Positions 26,574-35,083 of a DNA stretch of 64,000 bases are shown here, piece after piece. Positions within the stretch are counted from its first letter, which is position 1. Each line of letters begins with the position of its first letter. The DNA comes from Streptomyces europaeiscabiei. Lineage in GTDB: Bacteria > Actinomycetota > Actinomycetes > Streptomycetales > Streptomycetaceae. The position numbers and the translations under genes are program-made. The notes under the pieces are model-generated. The model ran no database searches. It had not been told where the DNA came from and worked only from the letters and a program-made list of their open reading frames with translations. Location: positions 21,966-85,965 of the forward strand of contig NZ_LRTR01000758.1 of NCBI RefSeq assembly GCF_001550375.1, given 5' to 3'.

Positions 26574-27106
26574 TCCCGAACGGTAGCGGGAGGCTATGGC
26601 CGGGTTCGCGGTGCGTCAATAGGTGGCGTGACACCGGTAGTGCTTGGTCAGGCAGGCGCGCGGCGAGCCGGAGCCCCGCCACCGGCCGAAGTGCACTCCT
26701 CTGTCGGGGCGTTGCTGGTGTGCCGAGATCATCGCTCGGTCCGTAGCAAGGCTGTGCCGTTGGCCGTTCCGTCAGCGGCCTGACCCGAGCGGTGGGCGAC
26801 CGTGCCGGACGTCTCGCCCAGCCGCGAGGTGCCACCGAGCGGCACCTTTCACCTTTCGACTTCTACGGAGGTGTGAGCAGTGCGAGTGGCGGCCAGGCGC
26901 AGGTCCGTGCGGAGATCGAGCGGGACCGCATCGCTGGGGCCGGCCGCCGCATGCCAGGAGTCGTCGATCGCCGAGGGGAAGAGGGCACGGGCGGCACGAA
27001 GGGTCGCCGCCGCGGGGGCAGTGGCCTGCGTCTTTTCTTCCGCGACCCATTGCCTCCGCGCTTCGGCGAGCCTCGGCTGGATTGGAGGAGTCAGGGCCAC
27101 ACCATC

Positions 27107-28348
27107 ACATCTACGTTGTGCCGCCTCGCCGAGATGGGGCTGCCCGTCATCGAGGGCGCACCGCTGGACGCGCCGGTCACCGGGCGGTTGGACGGCCGGC
27201 CCTGGCGCGACGCGGCCATCGACTACACCGAGGCCGGCTTCCTTCCCCGGCACCTGGGCACGGCCTGCTTCATCGTGATCAGCTACCTGTCGGGGATGCG
27301 GGCAGGCGAAGTCCTCAGTCTGGAACGCGGCTGCGTCGAACGAGACCAAGCCCACGGCCTGGTCCTCCTGCGCGGCAGACACTGGAAAGGTGTCCGCGAC
27401 GCTGCCGGCGACAAGATGCCTGAGGGTGAGATCCGGGCCGATCCGTGGGTCGTCACCGAGGTCGTCGCTACAGCCGTCGCCGTCCTGGAACGGCTGCACA
27501 CGAGCACCTGGCTGTTCCCGGCGACGTTGTTCACCGACGGCCGCGACGGCGCGACCATCCTGCGCAGCCGCGTCGGCGGCTCCCGGTCGGAGACCCGGAT
27601 CAACCACGACATCGCCGAGTTCCTGGCCTGGGTCGAGACCTACTGCACCGAGCACGGCCGCAGTGACCGCATCCCGCCCGACCCGGTCCACCCGGTCATC
27701 TACTCCGCTCGCCTGCGCCGCACTCTGGCCTGGTTCATCGTCCGCCGGCCGCGGGGCCTGGTCGCCGCCGCGATCCAATACGGACATCTCCGCGTCCAGA
27801 TGACCCTCGGCTACGCCGGAAGCTACGCCTCGGGCTTCCCCGACGACCTCGCGTTTGAGGACTGGTTGGCCCGGTTGGACACTCTCGCCGACGCACACCA
27901 GCGCCTACGTGAAGGCGAGCAGGTCAGCGGCCCGGCAGCCGAGACCTACCAGCACCGCGTCCAGGCCGCCACGCGCTTCGCCGGGAGAGTCCTGCGCACC
28001 AAGCGGCACGCCAACGCCATGCTCACCAACCCCGACTTGCAGATCTTCCCCGGCAAGGGCATGACCTGCGTCCTGGACCCGAAGCGAGCAGCCTGCCGCC
28101 TGCGGAGCGAGGAGGACGGCACCCGCCGCACCCCCGACCTCGACGACTGCCGCCCGAACTGCGTCAACATCGCGCGGACCGATCGCGACATCGAACACGT
28201 CCACGTCCAGATCGAGCGGCTACGGCCGCTCGTCGACGACCCGCTGGCTCCCGCCTTCCGACACGCCCGCGAACAGCACGAGCTCGACCGCCTGGAACGC
28301 ATCGTCACCGCCCACGACCACACTGGAGAACCCCACGATGGCCACTGA
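27107..28348 (+). pseudogene. Tn554 TnpB-like tyrosine recombinase, 5'-truncated
   Basis: The frame is open from 26792, but recognisable recombinase text begins about 27107 (TLCRLAEMGLPVIEGAPLDA). It contains YLSGMRAGEVLSLERGC (Arg box), YSARLRRTLAWF, IQYGHLRVQMTLGYAG (terminal His and Tyr) and the cysteine tail DDCRPNCVNIARTD. Full-length relatives have roughly 700 residues, so about the first 250-300 are missing. These three-gene recombinase sets (TnpA, TnpB, TnpC) move without transposase-type ends. Here only the tail of TnpB plus TnpC remains. Confidence 0.65.
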
Positions 28349-28745
28349 CCGCGACGCCGAACGCGACGCCATCACCGCAGCGATCCAGCGGCTGTTCGAC
28401 GGCCGTCCAATCCGGTCCACGGGGGCGCTCACCACGCTGCAACTCGCCGCAGAGGCAGGCGTCAAGCGCTGGGTCCTCACGCATAAGCACGTCGACTTGA
28501 AAGAAGAGTTCACCCGCCGAAAGTCCGAGGCGAACGGCATCCCGCCCGCGTTCCAGCATCTGCACGCCCGCCCAGCAGACGCCGAAGCCGTCGCCCGCGC
28601 ACTGCGGGAGGACAACGGCCGGCTCCGCGAGCGCGTCGCCGTCTATGCCCAGGTCATCCACGAACTCCGCACCGAGCTGGACCGGCGCACCGACAACAGC
28701 ACCCAGCCCAGCCCCGTCCGGAGCCTCCCCACCAGCATCACCTGA
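28338..28745 (+). CDS. TnpC-like small coiled-coil protein of the recombinase set
   Basis: A 135-residue protein starting ATG 28338 and overlapping the recombinase stop by 11 bp. It begins MATDRDAERDAITAAIQRL, has a helix-turn-helix-like middle (LTTLQLAAEAGVKRWVLTHK) and a C-terminal coiled coil (LREDNGRLRERVAVYAQVIH). This arrangement is what follows TnpB in Streptomyces Tn554-like elements. It is probably without function, since its partner is truncated. Confidence 0.6.
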   Translation: MATDRDAERDAITAAIQRLFDGRPIRSTGALTTLQLAAEAGVKRWVLTHKHVDLKEEFTRRKSEANGIPPAFQHLHARPADAEAVARALREDNGRLRERVAVYAQVIHELRTELDRRTDNSTQPSPVRSLPTSIT

Positions 28746-28856
28746 CGCGCGAGGCGGTCGCGGCGCTGACCCTTTCCCAAGCCTGGTACGTGTCACAAGA
28801 ACTGCGATGCGTGTCTGGGATGGGGAACTCCGTCGACCGCATCAGCCGGTCGAGTG

Positions 28857-29360
28857 CTACCGGCCCGGCCGCTCGGGCTCCATCCGGAAGCAGACCAAGC
28901 GGGTCTTCGCGGCGGCCGTGCGCAGCTCGTCGTCGGTGGGCTGCCGGTCGCCTGGGAGGCCGAGCATCAGCCCCTTGGCGGCCTTGGGCCCTTTGCGCCG
29001 GCCGAACTCACCCAGCAGGGCGGCGACTTTCTCAGGGTCCTCGACGACCGTCGGGACGGCGCCGTGGTCCTGGCCCCGGATGCGCAGCCGGACGGCGGGC
29101 CCTTGGCGCATGCTGGGGATCCAGCCGAGCTGGGAGGACATGGCGAGCACCGTGCCGGGATCCCAGTCGAAGTAGCCGATGGGGACCGTGAATTCGCGGC
29201 CCGTCCTGTGCCCCTTGTACGTGAGGAGCATCAGGCGCCCGCTCAGCGGCTTGTGGAAGCGGGAGGCGAGCAGCGGCCGTACGACCTTGTTGGCGGCTCG
29301 GAAGATCTTCACCATGGGTGGCCTGGCCGTGTTCGCCGCGGGTGTGCCGGAGGTGCTCAC
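28857..29360 (-). CDS. DDN/nitroreductase-family F420-dependent-type oxidoreductase
   Basis: A GTG at 29360 overlaps the SDR stop (GTGA) and gives 167 residues; ATG 29315 (MVKIFRAANKVVRP) is the alternative. The core GRLMLLTYKGHRTGREFTVP and the later PAVRLRIRGQDH match the deazaflavin-dependent nitroreductase / DUF385 family, small split-barrel proteins using F420 or related cofactors. It is the second gene of a two-gene leftward operon with an SDR under a divergent TetR regulator, a set typical of xenobiotic or quinone detoxification. Confidence 0.7.
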   Translation of the reverse strand: MSTSGTPAANTARPPMVKIFRAANKVVRPLLASRFHKPLSGRLMLLTYKGHRTGREFTVPIGYFDWDPGTVLAMSSQLGWIPSMRQGPAVRLRIRGQDHGAVPTVVEDPEKVAALLGEFGRRKGPKAAKGLMLGLPGDRQPTDDELRTAAAKTRLVCFRMEPERPGR

Positions 29361-30028
29361 CTGATGCCGCCGGGGACGGTGTGGACGATCTCGGCCTGGT
29401 CGCGCTTGGTGTACGCGTCCCAGTAGTGCTCGGCGATGGTCTCGGGCTCGGTGCCGGGACCGCTGCCGATGAACACCCCGATCGCCACCTGCGCGGCGTG
29501 CACCCCGCGCTCGGCGAGGTCGATGCCCAGGGCCATGGCGTAGTTGCGCAGGGCCGCCGCCGCGACGCCGATGCTGCCGAACGCACCGCCGCTCGGCCGG
29601 ATGGAGGAGGCGCCCGTGGAGAACAGCAGGGTGCCACTGCCGCGTTCGAGCATGGCGGGCAGCACCTGGCGGACCGCGGCGACCGCTCCGTACAGGTAGT
29701 AGTCGAGCTGCTTGTGGAGGTCCTGCGCCGTGGCGTCGACGGCGGCGGCGCCGGCGAACGTGGGGTCGGCGGGCGAGTACTCCAGTACGTCGACGGCCCC
29801 GAACCGGTCGGCGACCGCGGCGAGCGCCGACTGCAGCGAGTCGGGACGCGTCACGTCCGCGGCGAAGCCCGCGGCCTCGATGCCGTCCTCGGCGAGCTGT
29901 GCGGCGAGCGCGTCGAGCTTGTCCTGGGTCCGGGAGACCAGGGCGACCTGGAAACCCTCCGTTCCGAAGCGGCGGGCGATGGACAGGCCCAGTCCGGGGC
30001 CTGCCCCGATGACGGCGATGACGGGCAT
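29357..30028 (-). CDS. short-chain dehydrogenase-like protein with altered active site
   Basis: ATG 30028 (MPVIAVIGAGPGLG), with GGAG about 12 bases upstream. The 223-residue protein has the SDR nucleotide motif GAGPGLG and an NxxG-region variant (LEYSPADPT). Where a classical SDR has YxxxK this one reads AFGSIGVAAAAL, so both the catalytic Tyr and Lys appear replaced, while the upstream Ser (STGASS) is kept. It may bind NAD(P) without normal dehydrogenase chemistry. It is co-transcribed with the F420-type gene and faces a TetR regulator. Confidence 0.7.
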   Translation of the reverse strand: MPVIAVIGAGPGLGLSIARRFGTEGFQVALVSRTQDKLDALAAQLAEDGIEAAGFAADVTRPDSLQSALAAVADRFGAVDVLEYSPADPTFAGAAAVDATAQDLHKQLDYYLYGAVAAVRQVLPAMLERGSGTLLFSTGASSIRPSGGAFGSIGVAAAALRNYAMALGIDLAERGVHAAQVAIGVFIGSGPGTEPETIAEHYWDAYTKRDQAEIVHTVPGGIR

Positions 30029-30106
30029 GGATGGTGCTCCTCTGGTCGGACGGGCTGGACGGATGAGGGGCACCTCCCGCCACGACAGCGGTCAGGACTG
30101 AAAGTC

Positions 30107-30157
30107 GAGGGCAGCCTCATGTTCTTGGATCGTAGCAGAGAACATGAGGCTGCCCTC
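30107..30157. promoter_or_regulatory. 19-bp perfect inverted repeat, TetR operator
   Basis: GAGGGCAGCCTCATGTTCT at 30107-30125 is repeated exactly as its reverse complement at 30139-30157, with a 13-bp spacer. It lies in the intergenic region between the SDR operon and the divergent TetR gene, only 20 bp from the TetR start. It could also contain two overlapping shorter operators. Confidence 0.75.
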
Positions 30158-30177
30158 CGGTTGGTAGGCTGAGTGAC

Positions 30178-30870
30178 ATGGCCATCGACCCTCCGTCCGC
30201 CTCCGCCGGGAACCCGGCCCCTGGCCGCCCCCTGCGGCGCGACGCGCAGCGCAATCGCGAGGCCCTGCTCACCGCGGCCCGCTCCTGCTTCGCCGAGCAG
30301 GGCATGGAGGCACCCCTGGAGCAGGTGGCCAAGCGGGCCGGGCTGGCCATCGGCACGCTGTACCGGCACTTCCCCACCCGGCTGGACCTGGTGCAGGCGA
30401 CCTTCGCCGAGAAGCTGGCCGCCTGGCGGGAGGCCGCCGAGAAGGCCGTCACCATGGACGACGCCTGGGCGGGGCTGTGCCACTTCCTGGAGACCATGTG
30501 CGAACTCCAGTCACAGGACCGCGGGTTCAACGACCTGGCCTCCATACGGCTGCCGGAGAGCGCCTGCCTGGCGGGCGCCCAGACCCGCATCCGCGAACTC
30601 GGTGTACACATCGTCGAGCGTGCGCAGCAGCAGGGCAGCCTGCGCCCCGACCTCACCCCCGAGGACCTTGCCTTCGTCATCTGGTCGCACAGCCGCGTCA
30701 CCGAGGCGACCCACGCCATCGCCCCGGACGCCTGGCGCCGCCACCTTTACCTTCTGCTCGACGGCTTCCGAGCCGACCGCGCCCACCCGCTGCCGGCGCC
30801 GCCGCTCACCGAGGAGCAGCTGTACCGCGCCATGATCAGCCTCGGCGGAAACGGGGCCTGCGGCGCCTGA
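30178..30870 (+). CDS. TetR-family repressor of the SDR/F420-reductase operon
   Basis: A 230-residue regulator starting ATG 30178. The N-terminal TetR helix-turn-helix spans about residues 20-70 (LEQVAKRAGLAIGTLYRHFP); the ligand domain follows. It is divergent from the SDR and F420-type reductase genes with a long perfect dyad between them, so autoregulation and repression of that operon are likely. The effector is unknown. Confidence 0.85.
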   Translation: MAIDPPSASAGNPAPGRPLRRDAQRNREALLTAARSCFAEQGMEAPLEQVAKRAGLAIGTLYRHFPTRLDLVQATFAEKLAAWREAAEKAVTMDDAWAGLCHFLETMCELQSQDRGFNDLASIRLPESACLAGAQTRIRELGVHIVERAQQQGSLRPDLTPEDLAFVIWSHSRVTEATHAIAPDAWRRHLYLLLDGFRADRAHPLPAPPLTEEQLYRAMISLGGNGACGA

Positions 30871-31107
30871 CCGTCGGCACGCGTCGTTGTCCCAAGGCGC
30901 CGCGGGGGTGCCCCTTCCCGGCGACCAGGCCGAGCCGGTACGTGTTCCGTCCCCGCGCCGCAGAGTTCGCGGAGGCGTTTGGTGACCTCCGCGCGCACCA
31001 GCGACACGGCGCGCTCGAAGGCCGCCTCGTCGGCGAAGCATGCGCACATCCAGACCACGTCCGGGTCCTCGCTGCTGACATGCATCAGGTAGAGCAGCCA
31101 CGAAGCC

Positions 31108-31206
31108 ACGCTCTACAAAGACCGCAACACAGTCGAGCGCGCCATCAACAAGCTCAAGGAAGGGCGGAGGCTGGCCACCCGCCACGACAAGACACTTCCT
31201 CAGCGG
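31108..31206 (+). pseudogene. scrap of an IS5-type DDE transposase
   Basis: About 33 codons (ATLYKDRNTVERAINKLKEG, then RLATRHDKT) match the C-terminal DDE region of IS5-like transposases (the RNxVERxxNKLK segment). Nothing else of the element remains. The preceding 30871-31107 carries a minus-strand open piece (SSEDPDVVWMCACFADEAAF) that may be the tail of a small monooxygenase-like protein; I do not call it a gene. Confidence 0.55.
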
Positions 31207-31227
31207 CGCACGGAAGCCCGGTCGGCG

Positions 31228-32148
31228 TCACGCCGAGGAGGCGGCAAGGGCCCGCGCGCTGCTGAAGGCAGCGGGCGTTGACCAGTCCTGTTGGCGAAGG
31301 AGGTCCAGCAGGGCGGTTTCGGCTGGCCCCGGGTCGTGACGCACGCCGACCAGGACCCGTTCGGAGAGGGCGGGGGCCAGCGGCCTGACCAGCTGGGTAT
31401 AGGGGGGCGGGACGGTGGAGGCGGGGACCATGGTCACACCCAGGCCATGCGCGACCAGTTGTACCGCCGTGGCGATCTGAGAGGCGCGTGCCACGGTCGA
31501 GGGAGTGATCCCGACGCGCCTGAGAACCTGGCCGATCTGTTCGTCCAGGAGGCCGCCACGGGTGAACCGCACCCAGCCCTCGCCGGCCAGGTCCTCCAGT
31601 CGTACGGAGTCTGCCCGGTGCAGGGGGTGTTGGGGAGGAAGGATCACGGCATACGGCTCCTCGCCCAGTTCGTGGACGTCGTAGCCGCACTCGGGTGCGA
31701 GGTGGTGGTACAGCACCAGATCGACCGTACCCAAGTGGTCGAGGTGTTCCATCTCCACCGGCGTGGGTTCTTCCACGAGAGTCACATGAAGGCGCGGATG
31801 GATGCACCGCAACTCTCCCAGGGCGGCGGCAAGCTGGTTGGTCGCCAGGCCGGTTGAGGCGACCACGAGGATTTCGCCCGTCAGATCGCCTCCGCTGGCA
31901 CGTGCCGCGGCGCGGGCTCGGCGGGCGGCGCTCACGGCGATCTCGGCCTCTTTGAGGAAGGCCCGCCCGGCGACGGTCACCGCGACTCCGCGCGGGATCC
32001 GGGTGAAGATGCGGACGCCGAGATCCTTCTCCAGCGCCGCGACCTGATGGGAGACCGTGGGCTGGGCGACGCCGAGTCGGGCGGCGGCCGCAGTGACAGA
32101 GCCCTCTTCGGCCATGGCCAAGGCGTATTCGTACTGGCGCAGGTTCAT
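31228..32148 (-). CDS. LysR-family transcriptional regulator
   Basis: A 306-residue LysR protein. The N-terminal helix-turn-helix (GSVTAAAARLGVAQPTVSHQV) occupies residues 15-60, followed by the linker helix and a periplasmic-binding-protein-like effector domain. ATG 32148 has GAGGAGAAA upstream. It is divergent from the monooxygenase/reductase pair with about 150 bp between, the classic LysR arrangement, and the spacer carries nested dyads. Confidence 0.88.
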   Translation of the reverse strand: MNLRQYEYALAMAEEGSVTAAAARLGVAQPTVSHQVAALEKDLGVRIFTRIPRGVAVTVAGRAFLKEAEIAVSAARRARAAARASGGDLTGEILVVASTGLATNQLAAALGELRCIHPRLHVTLVEEPTPVEMEHLDHLGTVDLVLYHHLAPECGYDVHELGEEPYAVILPPQHPLHRADSVRLEDLAGEGWVRFTRGGLLDEQIGQVLRRVGITPSTVARASQIATAVQLVAHGLGVTMVPASTVPPPYTQLVRPLAPALSERVLVGVRHDPGPAETALLDLLRQQDWSTPAAFSSARALAASSA

Positions 32149-32167
32149 CGGTTTCTCCTCACGTGAC

Positions 32168-32218
32168 CCATAGAAGCATTCTATAGCACGTAAGCAAATG
32201 AACTATTTGCTTCTATGG
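32168..32218. promoter_or_regulatory. nested dyads in the LysR-monooxygenase intergenic region
   Basis: An outer inverted repeat, CCATAGAAGCA (32168-32178) and TGCTTCTATGG (32208-32218), is perfect over 11 bp. Inside it, GCAAAT-N5-ATTTGC (32194-32210) forms a second dyad overlapping the right outer arm. The region is markedly AT-rich against the surroundings. These are likely LysR recognition and activation sites and promoters for both directions. Confidence 0.6.
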
Positions 32219-32296
32219 ATAGTCACTCATACCGTGATGCTCATGGCGCGGTCAACACGAGGAATTTCCCGGTGCCGCCGTTCTGAGGAGAAAGCC

Positions 32297-33499
32297 ATGG
32301 GACAGAAATCGAAAATCACGGACAGTGAAATTCAGGAGCTTGTTGACAAAGCTGCGGAACTCGTTCCCCGGCTGGCTGAAATCGGCAACCGCTCGGACAG
32401 CCTGAGTGAGGACCCGACGGAGGCGATGAAGCTGCTCAATGAAGCCGGCTTCTGGCGTCTGCAGGTCCCGGCCGCATACGGCGGGTACAGCGACGGCAGC
32501 GTCGCGTTCGGCCTGGAGGCCCTGTACAAGATCTATCTGTCTATCGGTCGAGGAGACGCCGCCGTCCTGCTCAACACCGTCGTCGGCTCCGTTGTCCTGG
32601 CCGAGCTCTTCAGCAGCGATCTTCCCGAAGCGACCAAGCGTCAGGTGGCAGATGACATCGCCACCGGCCGGAGGTTCCGCTTCGTCGCGTCCGCCTCCGA
32701 GACCGGTGTCGCCACCGGCCCGACCACCGCGCGCAAGGTCGACGGCGGCGTGCTGGTCAAGGGCACCAAGTCCTTCAACAGCAACAGCGGCAGCGCGGCC
32801 GAGGGCTACGCGAGCGTCTCCGCCCAACTGGAGGGCTCGACGTCCCTGGTCACCGCCCTGATCCCGCTCGATGCCCTGGCCGTTCGCCTCCACGGCGACT
32901 GGGACGTCATGGGCATGCGCGGCACCCAGAGCCAGCGCATCACCTACGACGACGTCTTCGTCCCCGACGGCTGGTACACCGTCCAGGCCACGCGCGACCC
33001 CCTACTGTTCCCCGTGGCACAGGCCGGCCAGGCGATCATCGTTCTCGGCCCTGCCTACGGGGCACTGGACGCGGCGATCGACTACGTCAGGGCCTCCACC
33101 ACTCCCACCGTGAAGATCTACGACTCGATCCAGACCGACCCGTTCGTCCGCCGGCGCATAGGCGAGTTCCGCATCAAGCTGGACGCGGCCCGAGCCCTGC
33201 TGATGGAACTCGTCCGTGCCGTGGAGAACGCCGACGACAAAACCGAGATCGCCCAGCTCATGATCGACGCGCTCTCCGCCAAGACCGCCGCGACCAGCAT
33301 CGCCGTCGAGGTCGCGTCCGGGATCGTCGACCTCACCGGGACCCGCAGCGCCGCCGCCAAGTACAACATCGACCGTTTCTGGCGCAACATCCGCACCTTC
33401 TCCCAGCACGACCCCAAGGTCGATGCGGCACAGTACTTCGTCGGCGGCTACCACCTGGCCGGAGAAGTCCCCGGCATGGAGGTCTACGTCCGTGTCTGA
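32297..33499 (+). CDS. acyl-CoA-dehydrogenase-fold flavin monooxygenase (DszC-like)
   Basis: Start at ATG 32297 with GAGGAG; the frame opens earlier at 32198 but that part overlaps the control region. The 400-residue protein has the acyl-CoA dehydrogenase fold with an N-terminal helical domain, a middle beta domain (FNSNSGSAAEGY, GDWDVMGMRGTQSQRI) and a C-terminal helical domain ending FWRNIRTFSQHDPKV, the form typical of two-component FMNH2-dependent monooxygenases (DszC/SfnC-like) rather than true dehydrogenases. The flavin reductase gene directly downstream supports this. Substrate unknown: an organosulfur or aromatic compound is plausible. Confidence 0.78.
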   Translation: MGQKSKITDSEIQELVDKAAELVPRLAEIGNRSDSLSEDPTEAMKLLNEAGFWRLQVPAAYGGYSDGSVAFGLEALYKIYLSIGRGDAAVLLNTVVGSVVLAELFSSDLPEATKRQVADDIATGRRFRFVASASETGVATGPTTARKVDGGVLVKGTKSFNSNSGSAAEGYASVSAQLEGSTSLVTALIPLDALAVRLHGDWDVMGMRGTQSQRITYDDVFVPDGWYTVQATRDPLLFPVAQAGQAIIVLGPAYGALDAAIDYVRASTTPTVKIYDSIQTDPFVRRRIGEFRIKLDAARALLMELVRAVENADDKTEIAQLMIDALSAKTAATSIAVEVASGIVDLTGTRSAAAKYNIDRFWRNIRTFSQHDPKVDAAQYFVGGYHLAGEVPGMEVYVRV

Positions 33500-33554
33500 C
33501 AGGCTCGCCGGCAATGACCGCCTCGCCCAGCGCGGTACAAGAAGAGAAACTCCC

Positions 33555-34046
33555 ATGACCGGACCCGACGACCTCGAACTCGCCGGACGCTTCCGGGAGG
33601 CCATGGCCTCATTTCCCAGCGGCGTCACCATCGTGACCACGGTGGATGAGGACGGACGTCCCTGGGGGTTCACCGCGAGCGCCTTCTCCTCGGTCTCGGC
33701 CGAACCGCCGCTCGTCCTGGTGTGCCTGTCCCGGACCGCCGAGTGCCACCCGGTGTTCGAGCGCTCCACGCACTGGACCATCAACATCCTCAACGACGAC
33801 CACCAACCGCTCGCCCGCCGGTTCGCGACCCGCGGCGCGGACAAGTTCGCCGGCGACGAGTTCCACCTCGACCCCGAGGGCGTGCCCTACCTACCCGACG
33901 CGTCGGCGCGCCTGCACGTCTCCGCATACGACCGTCACGTCTCCGGCGACCACACCATCCTGGTGGGACGCGTGCACGACGTCCGACTCGGACAGGACCC
34001 GGCGACCGTCTACTTCCAACGCGGCTTCCACGCACTGGCTGGCTGA
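33555..34046 (+). CDS. NAD(P)H:flavin oxidoreductase partner (flavin reductase-like)
   Basis: ATG 33555, 163 residues. The split-barrel flavin reductase core reads FREAMASFPSGVTIVTTVDE, GFTASAFSSVSAEPPLVLVC and a conserved WTINIL, and ends HDVRLGQDPATVYFQRGFHAL. It should supply reduced FMN/FAD to the monooxygenase 55 bp upstream. The pair plus divergent LysR forms a compact unit, closed by a hairpin at 34079-34107. Confidence 0.85.
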   Translation: MTGPDDLELAGRFREAMASFPSGVTIVTTVDEDGRPWGFTASAFSSVSAEPPLVLVCLSRTAECHPVFERSTHWTINILNDDHQPLARRFATRGADKFAGDEFHLDPEGVPYLPDASARLHVSAYDRHVSGDHTILVGRVHDVRLGQDPATVYFQRGFHALAG

Positions 34047-34078
34047 GGTCCGTCCTTCCGGCGAGCCGACCATCCAGG

Positions 34079-34107
34079 GGCCGCACACTGACACCAGGTG
34101 TGCGGCC
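34079..34107 (+). terminator. hairpin terminator of the monooxygenase operon
   Basis: GGCCGCACAC, nine-base loop, GTGTGCGGCC: perfect 10-bp arms 33 bp after the flavin reductase stop. Beyond it, 34108-34487 contains no gene I trust; a minus-strand open stretch (34200-34440, with FDCGACWGYRPSCPVH) has a cysteine pattern but no start. Confidence 0.7.
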
Positions 34108-34487
34108 TCGGCCCGAGAACGGCCGACCGCGGGTGCCGGCTCCTGCAGCGGCCTGCTTTGTCGGCGAGTCACTGTGCAGCCGGTGGCCTGTGCACCACCG
34201 CTCCTGGCGTACTCGGCGTCCGCATGCGGGCGATGCACCGGGCAGGACGGGCGGTAGCCCCAGCAGGCGCCGCAGTCGAAGTTCTCCAGCTCGACCTGGG
34301 ACCGGCCATCCGCGCGGAGCGGCGTGAAGGTGTAGCAGTCGCGGACTTCGGTGATCCGGCCGACGCGGGAATCGAAGGCGTACTACTCGCGTCGCGCAGG
34401 AATCCGCCGAGCCTGGTCTTGTGGCGAGTTCCTTCCTGTCCATGGACGACCGCGGCCGAGCACGTGCCGGAGATGTTCGACTCCGAT

Positions 34488-34662
34488 CTGCATGGGCGAC
34501 GCTCCGGTCGAGAACGTCGTCGAGGCGTTCGTCCGGGACATCGAGGGCTACGCCAAGTTCGGCATCGAGACGGTGATGCTGGGTCCGCGCACGGGTGAGC
34601 AGGCGGCCTGGATCGAGCAGTTCGTGGCCACGGCGGTGCGGCGCGCGGCCGAGCTGGGCTGA
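34488..34662 (+). pseudogene. C-terminal scrap of an LLM-class F420-dependent oxidoreductase
   Basis: About 55 codons (VENVVEAFVRDIEGYAKFGI, then ETVMLGPRTGEQAAWIEQF) resemble the last helix-strand unit of a luciferase-like/F420 oxidoreductase. No upstream catalytic part is present. Its stop precedes the inverted-repeat copy described next. Confidence 0.5.
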
Positions 34663-34758
34663 GACCGGGGAACCGGAAAGAGCGAGCGAGCTGAGGCCGG
34701 GAACCGGAAGAAGGGCCGGAGCCTATGCGGCTTCGGCCCTCGATCATGCGTACATCGA

Positions 34759-34985
34759 TCAGGCGGCGGTGGACGCGGCCTCGCCGTGGATCAGACCGAT
34801 GACCTCGACCAGCTGCGTGGCGACCTCGGCATCGTCGGAGGGGTGCGTCTCGGCGAAACGGACCACGGAACCGGCGATGGACGGCTTGGCGTCCTGCGGC
34901 ACCCTGGCGCCGGCGATGCCCGCCGCCTTGTGGGCCGCGCCCTGCGCCCAGAGGCCGCCGAACTGGCCGCGCTCAACGAGTGGGC
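34759..34985 (-). pseudogene. C-terminal scrap of an FMN-reductase-like gene; inverted copy of 43249-43423
   Basis: About 75 codons reading leftward, with QFGGLWAQGAAHKAAGIAGA and AKPSIAGSVVRFAETHP and the end ASTAA. The same text, with a 17-codon in-frame deletion, occurs in the opposite direction at 43249-43423. Similarity continues beyond the stop to about 34670 and begins in both copies at the same base (CACTCGTTGAGCGC). The product name is tentative: the segment resembles the tail of NAD(P)H-dependent FMN reductase-type proteins. Confidence 0.55.
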
Positions 34986-35083
34986 ACTGTGCATCGTGAA
35001 GTTGCTGGTCACGGTTCTGGTGTGTGTGGGGTTCGGGATGCTCGTGCTGGTCGTGGGTGGATGACTTCGGTGAAGATCGTCGG

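Noticed and set aside
34108..34487. A cysteine-containing minus-strand frame (FDCGACWGYRPSCPVH)
   Set aside because: No start codon or ribosome site upstream and no recognisable family; may be a relic but cannot be supported as a gene.
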